From: Gammaproteobacteria bacterium
GTDB taxonomy: Bacteria; Pseudomonadota; Gammaproteobacteria; GRL18
Direction: 5' to 3'
Assembly (NCBI GenBank): GCA_015488755.1
Contig: WFNB01000087.1
Coordinates: forward strand, 1-59,911
DNA: 59,911 nt
A program made the position numbers and the translations under genes. Numbering within the stretch: position 1 is the first letter of the stretch; every line of letters begins with the position of its first letter. The notes under the pieces were generated by a model. That model saw only the letters and a list, made by a program, of their open reading frames with translations. It was not told the DNA's origin and searched no databases. Below are positions 45,768 to 55,043 of the stretch, piece by piece.

Positions 45768-47132
45768 GTGCTGAAATTTTTAAAGCAATTTATAACCACA
45801 TTAAAACCTAATAAGAACCTTTTTTTTCTTGTTATTGGTTTGTTTTTCTTGGCTTGTATTGTGGCTTTTTTGCCAGACTATCAATGGTTTTGGTGGCTTA
45901 CTTTTGCTATTGGTATCGCCCTTATTCTATGGGATCTTATACGTCTTTATGGTATTAGAAAATTGACTTGTGAACGAGAGCTTGCTGGTAGATTATCCTT
46001 GGGTCTATGGCATGATGTAACATTAACCTTTCACTATGAAGCCACAGAATTTTCCACAGGTGAGCTGCATCTTGATGTCTTTGATCACTATCCTGTTAAT
46101 TGTGAATACCGTGATTTACCACAGCATTTAATACTTCAATCTGGACAATGGACGAAGCTAAATTATGCGATTAAGCCTCTAAAAAGAGGAGATGAAATTT
46201 TTCCTAGTGTGCAATGTTTATTGCATTCGCCTTGGTCTTTCTGGTTAAAAAATCAGCTAATACCATGTCATTCTTCTGCTATGGTCTATCCTAACTTTGC
46301 TGCGATCAGTCAATATTCGATTCTAGCTATGGAAAATCATCTGAGCCAGCTCGGTATTAGAAAAATTCGTCGCCGTGGTGAAGGGATGGATTTTAATCAA
46401 CTCAGAGAATTTCGAGAAGGAGACTCAATTAAGCAAATAGATTGGAAAGCCACCTCTCGCCTCAGAAAACTTATCTCACGAGAATATCAGGATGAAAAAG
46501 ATCAAGAGATTATTTTTCTTTTAGACTGTGGTCGGCGAATGCTCTCTCATGATGGTGAGCTATCACATTTTGATCATGCCCTTAATGCTATGTTATTGCT
46601 TTCTTATATCGCCCTGCATCAAGGCGATGCGGTGGGTTTTAATACCTTTGCAACAACGGATAATGAGCATTTAAAACGTTGGTTCCCAGCTCGAAAAAGT
46701 ATGGCGACCATTCATTCAATATTAAATAATGTTTATGACCTACACGCCTGTACACAAACACCTGACTATACACAGGGGATCACCGATTTATTGCTAAGGC
46801 AGAAAAAAAGAGCCTTAGTGATTGTGTTAACGAATTTGCGTGATGAAGATAATCAGGATTTACTCAATGCTCTAAAATTATTAACACGTAAGCATTTGGT
46901 CATTTTGGCCAGCTTAAAAGAACAATTATTTGAGCAAATTAATAATAAGCCTATTAATGACTTTTCTGATGCCTTATTATTTGCCTCAAGTTGTGACTAT
47001 CAGGCACAACGACAAAAAATGCTGGATAATTTATCCATTCGGGGTATTAATTATTTAGATGTTCCACCTGACAAACTAGCCGTTAGTCTGGTTAATCGCT
47101 ATTTAGACATTAAGAGTAGTGGCCAGTTATAA
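45768..47132 (+). CDS. DUF58 domain protein
   Basis: The 454-residue protein has two N-terminal membrane helices (FFLVIGLFFLACIVAFL, FWWLTFAIGIALILWDLI), a beta-rich region, and the cytoplasmic DUF58 core with REGDSIKQIDWKATSRLRKL, then a vWA-like fold (QEIIFLLDCGRRML) that retains part of a MIDAS-like pattern. DUF58 proteins are the standard partners of MoxR ATPases. The start is probably GTG at 45768; no good ribosome binding site is seen, which suggests coupling to moxR. The next gene, folA, follows after 28 bp. Confidence 0.92.
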   Translation: MLKFLKQFITTLKPNKNLFFLVIGLFFLACIVAFLPDYQWFWWLTFAIGIALILWDLIRLYGIRKLTCERELAGRLSLGLWHDVTLTFHYEATEFSTGELHLDVFDHYPVNCEYRDLPQHLILQSGQWTKLNYAIKPLKRGDEIFPSVQCLLHSPWSFWLKNQLIPCHSSAMVYPNFAAISQYSILAMENHLSQLGIRKIRRRGEGMDFNQLREFREGDSIKQIDWKATSRLRKLISREYQDEKDQEIIFLLDCGRRMLSHDGELSHFDHALNAMLLLSYIALHQGDAVGFNTFATTDNEHLKRWFPARKSMATIHSILNNVYDLHACTQTPDYTQGITDLLLRQKKRALVIVLTNLRDEDNQDLLNALKLLTRKHLVILASLKEQLFEQINNKPINDFSDALLFASSCDYQAQRQKMLDNLSIRGINYLDVPPDKLAVSLVNRYLDIKSSGQL

Positions 47133-47160
47133 GCCTGTATTTAACTCATAGATTCAACGA

Positions 47161-47694
47161 ATGGAGAGGTTTTTGAAAATTTCATTGATTGCTGCCATGG
47201 CAGAAGATAGGGTGATTGGTATTAATAATCAATTACCATGGAAACTACCGGCAGATTTAGCATGGTTTAAAAAAAATACCTTAAATAAACCCATTGTTAT
47301 GGGACGAAAAACATGGGAGTCTTTGCCGTTTAGGCCATTACTCGGTCGTGATAATATCATTATTACCCGTAATAGTGATTATCAGGCAAAAAATAAAAAA
47401 GGTGAGGTGCTTGCTGAGGTGATTATTTGTGCTTCTGTGAATGAGGCTATTGACTATGGTATCAAGTCTGAGCATGAAGAACTCATGTTTATAGGAGGGG
47501 CAACGCTCTATCGGCAAGTGCTTGATAAAGCGGATTGTTTATATCTTACTTTAGTGAAAGGGCAGTTTGAGGGAGATGCATGGTTTCCAAAAATTGATTT
47601 TTCACATTGGCAACAAAGCTTTTCTCAAAAACATGTCCCCGATGATAATAACCCCCATTATTATGAATTTTCTATTTACCAACGTCAGCAATGA
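47161..47694 (+). CDS. folA: Dihydrofolate reductase
   Basis: The enzyme reduces dihydrofolate to tetrahydrofolate with NADPH. The 177-residue protein has ISLIAAMAEDRVIGINNQLP, then WKLPADLAWFK with the catalytic acidic residue, PIVMGRKTWESL, IIITRN and MFIGGATLYRQVL. The ATG at 47161 is the longest start, but the TTG at 47173 (giving MKISLIAAMAEDR, as in other DHFRs) has GGAGAGG just upstream and may be the real one. Its last 23 bases overlap the convergent DUF1631 gene. A drug-resistance role is not suggested. Confidence 0.96.
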   Translation: MERFLKISLIAAMAEDRVIGINNQLPWKLPADLAWFKKNTLNKPIVMGRKTWESLPFRPLLGRDNIIITRNSDYQAKNKKGEVLAEVIICASVNEAIDYGIKSEHEELMFIGGATLYRQVLDKADCLYLTLVKGQFEGDAWFPKIDFSHWQQSFSQKHVPDDNNPHYYEFSIYQRQQ

Positions 47695-49924
47695 TGGTGC
47701 AAATACCCTGACGAAAAGCATGGCTGATATTGTCAAACGAGAGTTCAACAAAGTGATTATTATTGGTTAGGCAATGAAATTGTTGCTTATCATCAGAAAT
47801 CCAAGTAATTTTTGCTTTGGAGTAATGTTTACCAAAAGAAAAATTCAGCCAAGTATCGCTACTAAGAGAATGTGTTAATGATGAATACTTATCTGAGCCG
47901 TTATAGTGGGTATTGGTTTCATTTGAAAAACGCACCAGTTCAAAATCAGTGAGTGATGCTTTTTGTTTTTCTACGGATGCTTCACTTATTTTATCTGTTT
48001 TAGCTAATAAGCTTTCTGCACGTTCAACTGATTTGCTGACACTTGAGTTGCTGCTCTTTGATGGCTTGATTTTGGCTTCGGTTTCCAATAATTGTATTTC
48101 AAGCTTCATTAATTCATCTTCAACACTGACTTCGTACTGTTCAGTGTCTATGTCATTTTCTAAGTCTGTTTCGCTTTGTTGATTGGTTTGAATTTCTTGG
48201 TTTTTTTCTATTGTATCGGCTGTCTGTAATGCTGTTTGATGCAAGCCATGTAAACAATGTATTATAGATTTTCTAGCAGGGGCAGACACGCTAATTAAAG
48301 CCATGCCTTTTTCAAATTCCTGCATAACAACGGGGATCAAATGCTCTAAACGTTTTTTTTCTATTGTGTTTTTGGCGGGGCTAATGCTTAATATTAGAGA
48401 GTTAATGAATAATCCAGCTTGTTCTTTACTATCGTGATCACACTGGCTTTGTGAGCAACGGGCAAGCATGACTTTTTTCCAAACATTATTAATAATAAGG
48501 GATAAGTCTTTTGGAATATTTTTTCCTCGGGTTGATTGGCTAATTATTTGATTAATTTGCTCTTCAATTTGAGGAGATAAAAGAGCCTGCTGCTGTTCTG
48601 TTTCAGTACGAATAAACTGTTCTAAATGAGCATATAATTTATTAAAAAACACACCACTGAGCTGTTCTTGTCTACCCATAAGTTCACTGATCTGTTTTAA
48701 TTTTAAATACAGTCGATCACTATGTTGCACAGCTGATTCAGTAAGTTCTGAGCATATTGTTGCAAAGTAATTAAGAAAAAGAATAGCAGGATGATCAGGA
48801 TTATTTATTAAGTGCTCATCGACTAAGGTCATATGGACAAAAGGGAGTTTCAATGAACGTATGAATTCCAACGTTATTGATGGAATATTTTTATTGCGTG
48901 TAATTTGGTTAAATTTTTCTTCAGCTAAGTTAATCAGATATATTTTATTACTGCTTAGTTGGGTATTGTCTATATCTTGATTGTTTTGAGATAAAATGGT
49001 GTGACACACCTGCTGGTGAATAGACTGCTGACTGGAATAGCTATTGTTTAGCTGAATATCTCTAATGGCGGCAATAAGTTCTTCTGTACTGGCATGATAC
49101 TGGAGACTATTATTGGTAAGCAAGTTTAGAATGCCTTGCTGGCCATCAGTCTTGCTTGGGACTTTTTCTAAAGGTTCATGGTCTTTTTCAGATGTATCAT
49201 CACTATTGCTTATAATCTCTTTTGGTTTGGTGTTTATTTTTTGATATTTTTTTAAACTGTCAGGGTTTTGCAGGCCTTGATGCAGTTGTTCAAGAAAACT
49301 GGGTATGTGCAGACTAATATGTTGTTCAAATAACTGATAGGAAAGTTTGCGTATACTGCTGGAAAAATTGCAGGGTTTCATACCATCATCACAGGCAAGC
49401 ATGATATTTTTTGGTGTTAGTGGTGCTTGAGTAAGTGTTTCATTACATGCTTTGTAGTATTTTAAAATTTGTGTATTGACTTGTTTAAAGGCATTTTCAT
49501 TTTGAGTCGTGAGTCGTTTTACGGCTCGATCAAAAGATAAGTTTTCTTCTAATGCTGTTTCACTGACTAAATTAAATTTATCAATATTTGCTAGTTTATT
49601 GGTATTATTTAACGTAAGTGGTTTTTCTTGAGTGCTTGAATTGTTATCTGGAGGCGTTTTGTTTTCTGGTTCCGTGCTAAAGTGAGCAGTGAGTGACTCT
49701 AGAAAATGCTTAATTGCTACATCTGATGAGGTGCGGATGCCTTTTAGGGCAGAAAAATATTCAAATTGAGCTTTGGTCTCTTTAGAAACTTCTGCATTTT
49801 CACTAAATCGTTCAATGAGTTGGCTGGAAAATTGCTTTAGTGAATCACTAAACCAATACTCTGTGAAAGCAATAATGGATGCTAAGGTCTGATTCTCTGC
49901 TGTTTTAACAAGGATTTCTTTCAT
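47672..49924 (-). CDS. DUF1631 domain protein
   Basis: The 750-residue, mainly helical, acidic and Gln/Asn-rich protein has the DUF1631 pattern, for example LKLPFVHMTLVDEHLINNPD (read in part) and HPAILFLNYFATICSELTES. The C-terminal 80 residues form a beta-rich domain (WLNFSFGKHYSKAKITWISD) similar to PilZ-like folds. Proteins of this family are of unknown biochemical function; some are tied to c-di-GMP or phosphate-related phenotypes, which I cannot confirm here. There is no signal peptide. Its 3' end overlaps folA. Confidence 0.82.
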   Translation of the reverse strand: MKEILVKTAENQTLASIIAFTEYWFSDSLKQFSSQLIERFSENAEVSKETKAQFEYFSALKGIRTSSDVAIKHFLESLTAHFSTEPENKTPPDNNSSTQEKPLTLNNTNKLANIDKFNLVSETALEENLSFDRAVKRLTTQNENAFKQVNTQILKYYKACNETLTQAPLTPKNIMLACDDGMKPCNFSSSIRKLSYQLFEQHISLHIPSFLEQLHQGLQNPDSLKKYQKINTKPKEIISNSDDTSEKDHEPLEKVPSKTDGQQGILNLLTNNSLQYHASTEELIAAIRDIQLNNSYSSQQSIHQQVCHTILSQNNQDIDNTQLSSNKIYLINLAEEKFNQITRNKNIPSITLEFIRSLKLPFVHMTLVDEHLINNPDHPAILFLNYFATICSELTESAVQHSDRLYLKLKQISELMGRQEQLSGVFFNKLYAHLEQFIRTETEQQQALLSPQIEEQINQIISQSTRGKNIPKDLSLIINNVWKKVMLARCSQSQCDHDSKEQAGLFINSLILSISPAKNTIEKKRLEHLIPVVMQEFEKGMALISVSAPARKSIIHCLHGLHQTALQTADTIEKNQEIQTNQQSETDLENDIDTEQYEVSVEDELMKLEIQLLETEAKIKPSKSSNSSVSKSVERAESLLAKTDKISEASVEKQKASLTDFELVRFSNETNTHYNGSDKYSSLTHSLSSDTWLNFSFGKHYSKAKITWISDDKQQFHCLTNNNHFVELSFDNISHAFRQGICTIIADVGK

Positions 49925-49932
49925 TTGAAACC

Positions 49933-50148
49933 TTATAGCTTAGAGAAAGTATGGCTTTTCCATAAAAAATAAAAGGCGTGGCCTGTAAGCATAAAACCAA
50001 TTATTTTTAATAATGTTGCTGTATTGACGTATTCCATGAGTGTCCCTGCTGTGAGCAAGTAAACAGCAATTGTAAAATAAACCAAAGCCCTATCTTGAAG
50101 CTGTTGTTGGTTGTTGCTTTTAGCAACCATTTCTTTAAGTTTTGTCAT
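49933..50148 (-). CDS. Small two-helix membrane protein
   Basis: About 71 residues from the ATG at 50148 (MTKLKEMVAKSNNQQQ), with GGA in front; a longer TTG start at 50157 is possible. Two hydrophobic segments are present (ALVYFTIAVYLLTAGTLMEY and LLKIIGFMLTGHAFYFLW). I recognise no family. It is 8 bp upstream of the DUF1631 gene on the same strand, so the two are probably one transcript. Confidence 0.65.
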   Translation of the reverse strand: MTKLKEMVAKSNNQQQLQDRALVYFTIAVYLLTAGTLMEYVNTATLLKIIGFMLTGHAFYFLWKSHTFSKL

Positions 50149-50194
50149 AATTTCCAACCTGAGTTAGGATAAATCTAAACGTACTTATCTAAAG

Positions 50195-50379
50195 AACCTG
50201 AACTCTGGATAAGATGATCTTGAAAATAACTTCAGAGTGTTGATTAGCCTGTATTTGTGGAAGAAGTCTCTTTGGCATGGATGCCAAAGTGAAGCCTACA
50301 AGGATGTATTCACGGCGACTTCTGTAACAAATGCAGGCTAATCAATACGTTATTTATTCAGTTATCCAGAACTCAGGTT
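50195..50379. repeat. Second palindromic element (185 bp), related core, different ends
   Basis: The outer arms are AACCTGAACTCTGGATAA and TTATCCAGAACTCAGGTT. The inner arms are TTGATTAGCCTGTATTTGT and ACAAATGCAGGCTAATCAA. The centre has TTTGGCATGGATGCCAAA followed by GGATGTATTCACGGCGACTT, a motif close to that of the 152-bp family (GGATGGATTTACGGCGTCTT). A partial extra copy of the end (AACCTGAGTTAGGATAA) lies at 50156. No clear target duplication was found. It fills most of the 399-bp gap between apaH and the small membrane gene; nothing else is apparent there. Confidence 0.85.
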
Positions 50380-50547
50380 AAAGAGATAGAATCATGGTTT
50401 AGATTTGATCTGATTTTAGAATAATTATAAGCCCTTGTTGTCATAAAGGAAATAAGAGTTGACTAATAAAATAGCTATTGTAAGATTTAGCCTACATTAA
50501 GCAAGATGTTATCGTGTTTATATTGGCATTGAATAGTTATGATAAGG

Positions 50548-51375
50548 TTAGTATTTCTTACAATTGACCGTAATAAGTTTTGTTTGCTTGTTCGATGTCT
50601 TATCTAATCTCATGGCGGTTAAGCTACCGCCCCATAGACAGCCGGTATCAAGGGCATGTACATTGTTTTGCTGTGTGTCACCAAACAAAGTCGACCAATG
50701 ACCAAAAACAATGTTTAGGTCTTTATTTTTTCGTTTGCTCAGGCTAAACCAAGGCTTATAACCCTTTTTTTGACTACCGATAGGCCCCTTATCCTTAAAG
50801 TTTAGTTTGCCTTTTGGCTTACAATAACGCATGCGGGTGAAACTATTAGTAATAAAGCGCAGTCGATCCCAGCCTGTGAGTGATGCTTGCCATTTTTTTG
50901 GCTGATCGCCAAACATATTCGCCATAAAGTCAGGGTATTGTGAGCCCTGTAAGACCTGTTCGACTTCATGAGCGCATTGCTGGGCAAGGGCAAGATCCCA
51001 TTGTGGGGGAAGGCCTGCATGAATCATGGTATATCCCAATGTGGCATCATGGTGTAATAAGGGGCGGTGTCGTAACCAAAGCAATAATTCTTCTCGGTCA
51101 GGTGCATTGAGGATATCATCGAGTGTATGGTAGCGGACTTTTTTATTTCCCTGTGCTAGAGCAAGCAAAGTTAAATCGTGGTTCCCTAATACGGATATGG
51201 CACTGGCACCAAGATTTTTTATAAAACGCAGTGTTTCGAGTGACTTATCACCACGATTGACCAGATCACCGGCAAACCAAAGCGTATCCTTTTTAGGGTT
51301 AAAATGAATTTTTTCCAGCAATGCATTCAAGTCGTCCAAGCAACCTTGAATATCACCAATAGCATAAGTAGCCAT
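50548..51375 (-). CDS. apaH: Symmetrical bis(5'-nucleosyl)-tetraphosphatase ApaH
   Basis: ApaH cleaves Ap4A to two ADP and removes Np4-type RNA caps. The 275-residue protein has GDIQGC at 7-12, GDLVNRGD at 36-43 and GNHD at 64-67, later MIHAGLPPQW, and the C-terminal VFGHWSTLFG and LDTGCLWGGSLTAMRL motifs. The family length is preserved. The gene is divergent from ilvE. Confidence 0.97.
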   Translation of the reverse strand: MATYAIGDIQGCLDDLNALLEKIHFNPKKDTLWFAGDLVNRGDKSLETLRFIKNLGASAISVLGNHDLTLLALAQGNKKVRYHTLDDILNAPDREELLLWLRHRPLLHHDATLGYTMIHAGLPPQWDLALAQQCAHEVEQVLQGSQYPDFMANMFGDQPKKWQASLTGWDRLRFITNSFTRMRYCKPKGKLNFKDKGPIGSQKKGYKPWFSLSKRKNKDLNIVFGHWSTLFGDTQQNNVHALDTGCLWGGSLTAMRLDKTSNKQTKLITVNCKKY

Positions 51376-51557
51376 TGATTGTCCTTTTTCAGTGGTATTA
51401 AATAGCAGATAATATCATTATTTGTTCTTTATATGTTGCCACTTAAGCAGAAAATGGTCTTCATTGCTCTGAGATTATGGAGTGATAAGCACTCATAGTG
51501 TAGAATGGCGTTTTTTTATGAGTTTATTAATCCCTTATTTGAGTGAGGAGTTCAGTT

Positions 51558-52484
51558 ATGTCTATGGATGACTTAGATGGCGTCATCTGGTTTGATGGTA
51601 AAATGGTTCCTTGGCGTGAAGCAAAAGTACACGTCTTAACCCATACACTGCATTATGGGATGGGTGTATTTGAGGGTGAACGAGCTTATCAAACAGATAA
51701 GGGAGCAGCGATCTTTCGTTTGCAAGAGCACACTGATCGTTTGTTTCGCTCGGCACATATTTTAAATATGCCAATGCCATTTGACAAAGCAACCATTAAT
51801 GAAGCGACTAAAGCCGTGGTGGCTGAAAACAATTTAGATTCTGCCTATATTCGCCCAATGGCTTTTTATGGCAGTGAAGGTATGGGACTACGTGCTGATA
51901 ACTTAAAAGTACATGTTATGATTGCTGCTTGGCAATGGGGTGCTTATTTAGGAGCCGATAATCTGGAAAAAGGCATTCGTATTCGTACTTCATCGTTTAC
52001 CCGCCACCATGTCAATATTACCATGTGTAAAGCAAAGGCCAATGGTAATTACATGAATTCAATGTTGGCCTTACAAGAAGCCTTAACCGATGGTTATGAT
52101 GAAGCCTTATTATTAGATGTTGATGGTTTTGTTGCTGAGGGTAGTGGTGAGAATATTTTCATTGTTCGTAATGGTACTATCTATACACCTGATTTGACAT
52201 CTGCTTTAGAGGGTATTACTCGTGACACCATTTTTACTATGGCTGCAGAATTAGGTTATACCATTAAAGAAAAGCGCATTACCCGTGATGAAGTCTATAG
52301 TGCAGATGAAGCCTTTTTTACGGGTTCGGCTGCTGAAGTGACACCGATTCGTGAGTTGGATAATCGTCAAATTGGCAATGGTGGTCGTGGCCCGATTACC
52401 GAGCAACTACAAACCATGTATTTTGATCAAGTCCATGGGCGCAGAGAACTTTATCCTCAGTGGCAAACTTTAGTACGTGCGTAA
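51558..52484 (+). CDS. ilvE: Branched-chain amino acid aminotransferase
   Basis: This fold-type IV PLP enzyme carries out the last step of valine, leucine and isoleucine synthesis. The 308-residue protein has VIWFDGKMVPW, THTLHYGMGVFEGERAY, the PLP lysine region with NITMCKAKANGNYMNS, LLLDVDGFVAEGSGENIF, and FFTGSAAEVTPIRELD. The longest frame starts with GTG at 51543, but the ATG at 51558 has GAGGAG upstream and is preferred. A small hairpin TGCGTA/TACGCA spans the stop codon. It starts the run of genes leading into LPS core synthesis, as in Pseudomonas. Confidence 0.95.
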   Translation: MSMDDLDGVIWFDGKMVPWREAKVHVLTHTLHYGMGVFEGERAYQTDKGAAIFRLQEHTDRLFRSAHILNMPMPFDKATINEATKAVVAENNLDSAYIRPMAFYGSEGMGLRADNLKVHVMIAAWQWGAYLGADNLEKGIRIRTSSFTRHHVNITMCKAKANGNYMNSMLALQEALTDGYDEALLLDVDGFVAEGSGENIFIVRNGTIYTPDLTSALEGITRDTIFTMAAELGYTIKEKRITRDEVYSADEAFFTGSAAEVTPIRELDNRQIGNGGRGPITEQLQTMYFDQVHGRRELYPQWQTLVRA

Positions 52485-52584
52485 TTTTGTACGCAATTAA
52501 TGGTACGGTCGGTGTATAGAATGCGGTGAGTGTAAAGTTTGGGCTGATCGCATGAGTAGATAATCAACGTTAAGGTTTTATCCT

Positions 52585-52782
52585 ATGTCACAAGCAGAAG
52601 AATTATTAACCCCTAATACCAGTAAACGCTATGAGTTGAATGAATCACAACTTCCTGCTCATTGTCCTATGCCCGGCAGTAGCCTTTGGAACTCTCATCC
52701 TCAAGTCTATCTAGCAATTAAAGAAAATGGTGGCATGGCCAAGTGCCCTTATTGTGGTGCGGAATATTCCCTTAAAAAATAA
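52585..52782 (+). CDS. Zinc-finger (CHCC-type) domain protein
   Basis: The 65-residue protein contains the pattern C (in LPAHCPMPG), H (in WNSHPQVYLAI) and CxxC (in AKCPYCGAEYSLK), which is the zf-CHCC zinc site related to the complex I NDUFS6 domain. It has no other domain. In many gammaproteobacteria a gene of this type lies between ilvE and waaF, as here. Its role is unknown. Confidence 0.9.
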   Translation: MSQAEELLTPNTSKRYELNESQLPAHCPMPGSSLWNSHPQVYLAIKENGGMAKCPYCGAEYSLKK

Positions 52783-52818
52783 TGTTTGTTTGACATGAAT
52801 GCCAAAGGGAACAACAGC

Positions 52819-53943
52819 ATGGCTATTGATTTGGGTGACGCTAACCCATCGATTATCCATAAGGATCAAAAATGCCTAATTATCGGCCCCTCTTGGGTGG
52901 GTGATATGGTAATGGCTCAAAGTCTGTTTATGGTATTAAAACAGCAAAATCCAGAGTTACAAATTGATGTTATGGCTCCTTCATGGAGCAATGCTTTACT
53001 AGAGCGTATGCCTGAAGTCTCTAATGTATTGGCTATGCCTTTGGGACATGGTCAATTGCAACTCAAATTACGTTACCAATTAGGTTGCTCGCTACGTAAT
53101 AAACACTATGACCGTGTTATTTTATTGCCCAATTCGCTTAAATCAGCACTGATCCCTTTTTGGGCGAACATTCCCTTACGCACCGGTTATCTTGGCGAAA
53201 TGCGCTATGGTTTACTTAATGATATTCGTAAACTGAATAAAACGCTGCTCACCATGACGGTACAACGTTTTGTGGCATTGGCTTTAACTAAAGAGACCCT
53301 GTTTGATAAGCAACAAATTGCCTTAGAAAACATTCCAGTTCCTACACTTAGAGTCTCCGCTGAGCAGGTTGCTATCAGCTTGGAAAAATTTCATTTAAGA
53401 CGACAAAAAAAGGTGCTTGCCTTGTGCCCTGGTGCAGAATATGGGCCAGCAAAACAATGGCCAGCACGACATTATGCTCGCTTAGCTCAACAGATCATAA
53501 CAGAAAAACTGGCGACTCAAGACGATTGGCAGGTGTGGATTTTTGGCTCACAAAATGATCAGGCCATTGGTGAGCACATTAAAGACTTACTAAGTGAACA
53601 GAACTTAACTGATCAGGTTGTTAATTTATGTGGCCAGACCCAATTAGCCGAAGCCATTGATTTAATGTCAGTCAGTCAGGCAGTGGTCAGCAATGACTCC
53701 GGCCTAATGCATATGGGAGCTGCTCTTGGCGTCAATGTTGTGGGTCTTTATGGTTCTAGTGACCCCAATTTTACGCCACCATTAGGCCAGCATTCAAGGA
53801 CTCTCAGTCTTAATATGGATTGCAGTCCTTGTTTTAAACGTGTTTGTCCACTGGGTCATACGGATTGTTTGGCAAAGCTTGAACCCCGACAAGTCTATGC
53901 CAGCTTATTAACATTACAGGCAAAACAGGCTGTCTCTGAGTGA
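52819..53943 (+). CDS. waaF: ADP-heptose:LPS heptosyltransferase II
   Basis: WaaF adds the second heptose to the LPS inner core. The protein (about 374 residues) is a GT9 glycosyltransferase, with LIIGPSWVGDMVMAQSLF near the N-terminus, LCPGAEYGPAKQWPARHYA, SNDSGLMHMGAALGVNVVGLYGSSDP and the cysteine pair CSPCFKRVCPLG near the end. The longest frame begins with TTG at 52786, but ATG at 52819 is 8 bases after AAGGGA. That leaves a non-canonical 18-residue extension before KCLIIG. It overlaps waaC by 4 bp. Confidence 0.95.
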   Translation: MAIDLGDANPSIIHKDQKCLIIGPSWVGDMVMAQSLFMVLKQQNPELQIDVMAPSWSNALLERMPEVSNVLAMPLGHGQLQLKLRYQLGCSLRNKHYDRVILLPNSLKSALIPFWANIPLRTGYLGEMRYGLLNDIRKLNKTLLTMTVQRFVALALTKETLFDKQQIALENIPVPTLRVSAEQVAISLEKFHLRRQKKVLALCPGAEYGPAKQWPARHYARLAQQIITEKLATQDDWQVWIFGSQNDQAIGEHIKDLLSEQNLTDQVVNLCGQTQLAEAIDLMSVSQAVVSNDSGLMHMGAALGVNVVGLYGSSDPNFTPPLGQHSRTLSLNMDCSPCFKRVCPLGHTDCLAKLEPRQVYASLLTLQAKQAVSE

Positions 53944-55037
53944 AAACGGTCTTAGTGATTAAAACCTCCTCTTTGGGTGATGTTATCCATACGCTACCGG
54001 CATTGAGTGATGCTCAAAGGGCATTGGGGGATATTCAGTTTGATTGGGTGGTGGAAGAAAACTTTGCTGAGCTCCCTGCTTGGCATCCTGCGGTAAGACA
54101 GGTTATTCCTGTTGCATTACGGCGTTGGCGGAAAAGTTTTTTTAAGTCGTTTTTTAGTCCGGCTAAAGACAGTGAATGGCACAGCTTTAAAAGACAATTA
54201 CAAAGCCAATGCTATGATGCCGTTATTGATGCTCAAGGCTTACTAAAAAGTGCTGTGCTGAGTCGTCTGTCTTGTGGCGAACGTTATGGTCTGGACAAGC
54301 ACTCAGTCAGAGAATCACTGGCATCTTATTTTTATCAGCATCCACAAGCAATTGCCAAAGGGCAGCATGCTGTTGAACGCGTCAGACAGCTATTTGCCAA
54401 GAGTCTTGCTTATGACTTGGATGGTTTGCCTTTGGACTATGGCTTGCACTTGCAAGAGACGGGGCTAGAAAAGAGGGGCTTAGAAAAGGCAAATTCAGAT
54501 AAAAACAAACAAGAAAACCGTTCTAACAGTATACTGTTTTTACATGGTACGACATGGCAAAGTAAACACTGGCCAGAGCAGTATTGGCTTGACTTAGCCA
54601 ATAAGGTAACGGCTTTGGGCTATTGTGTTTTACTGCCTTGGGGTAATGATAGCGAATATCAGCGTGCCTTGATGCTACAAACACAGTGTCATAAACCGCT
54701 TTTGGTGCAGGTCTTAGATAAAATGACATTGAATGAACTGGCACAAAAAATACGCCTTGTTGATGCCGTTGTATCAGTCGATACTGGGCTAGCACATTTA
54801 GCGGCAGCATTAGATAAGCCAACAATTGCCTTATATGGTGCCACCAGCTCTGGCTTGACGGGGACTTATGGGCAAAACCAGCAACACTTGCAGAGTGATT
54901 TTCTTTGTGCCCCCTGTTTTAATAAACACTGTGTAAAAAGCAAGCAAGGGATCATCCCAGAGTGCTATACTGCGCTTTCACCTGAACATGTTATATTGGC
55001 GCTACATTCACTGTTAAACGAGTCTGTAAAGAAGTAA
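53940..55037 (+). CDS. waaC: ADP-heptose:LPS heptosyltransferase I
   Basis: WaaC adds the first heptose to Kdo2-lipid A. The 365-residue GT9 protein begins MKTVLVIKTSSLGDVIHTLP, with the catalytic Asp, and contains AVIDAQGLLKSAVLSRL, LFLHGTTWQSKHWPEQYW, and SVDTGLAHLAAALDKPTIALYG. Start is GTG overlapping the waaF stop (GTGA). A Lys/Glu-rich insertion (ETGLEKRGLEKANSDKNKQE) extends a mid-protein linker. Order waaF-waaC-waaG matches Pseudomonas. Confidence 0.96.
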   Translation: MKTVLVIKTSSLGDVIHTLPALSDAQRALGDIQFDWVVEENFAELPAWHPAVRQVIPVALRRWRKSFFKSFFSPAKDSEWHSFKRQLQSQCYDAVIDAQGLLKSAVLSRLSCGERYGLDKHSVRESLASYFYQHPQAIAKGQHAVERVRQLFAKSLAYDLDGLPLDYGLHLQETGLEKRGLEKANSDKNKQENRSNSILFLHGTTWQSKHWPEQYWLDLANKVTALGYCVLLPWGNDSEYQRALMLQTQCHKPLLVQVLDKMTLNELAQKIRLVDAVVSVDTGLAHLAAALDKPTIALYGATSSGLTGTYGQNQQHLQSDFLCAPCFNKHCVKSKQGIIPECYTALSPEHVILALHSLLNESVKK

Positions 55038-55043
55038 TCATCC

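Noticed and set aside
50185-50389. Target duplication around the 185-bp palindrome
   Set aside because: TAAAGA occurs on both sides but overlaps the arms irregularly, so it is likely chance.
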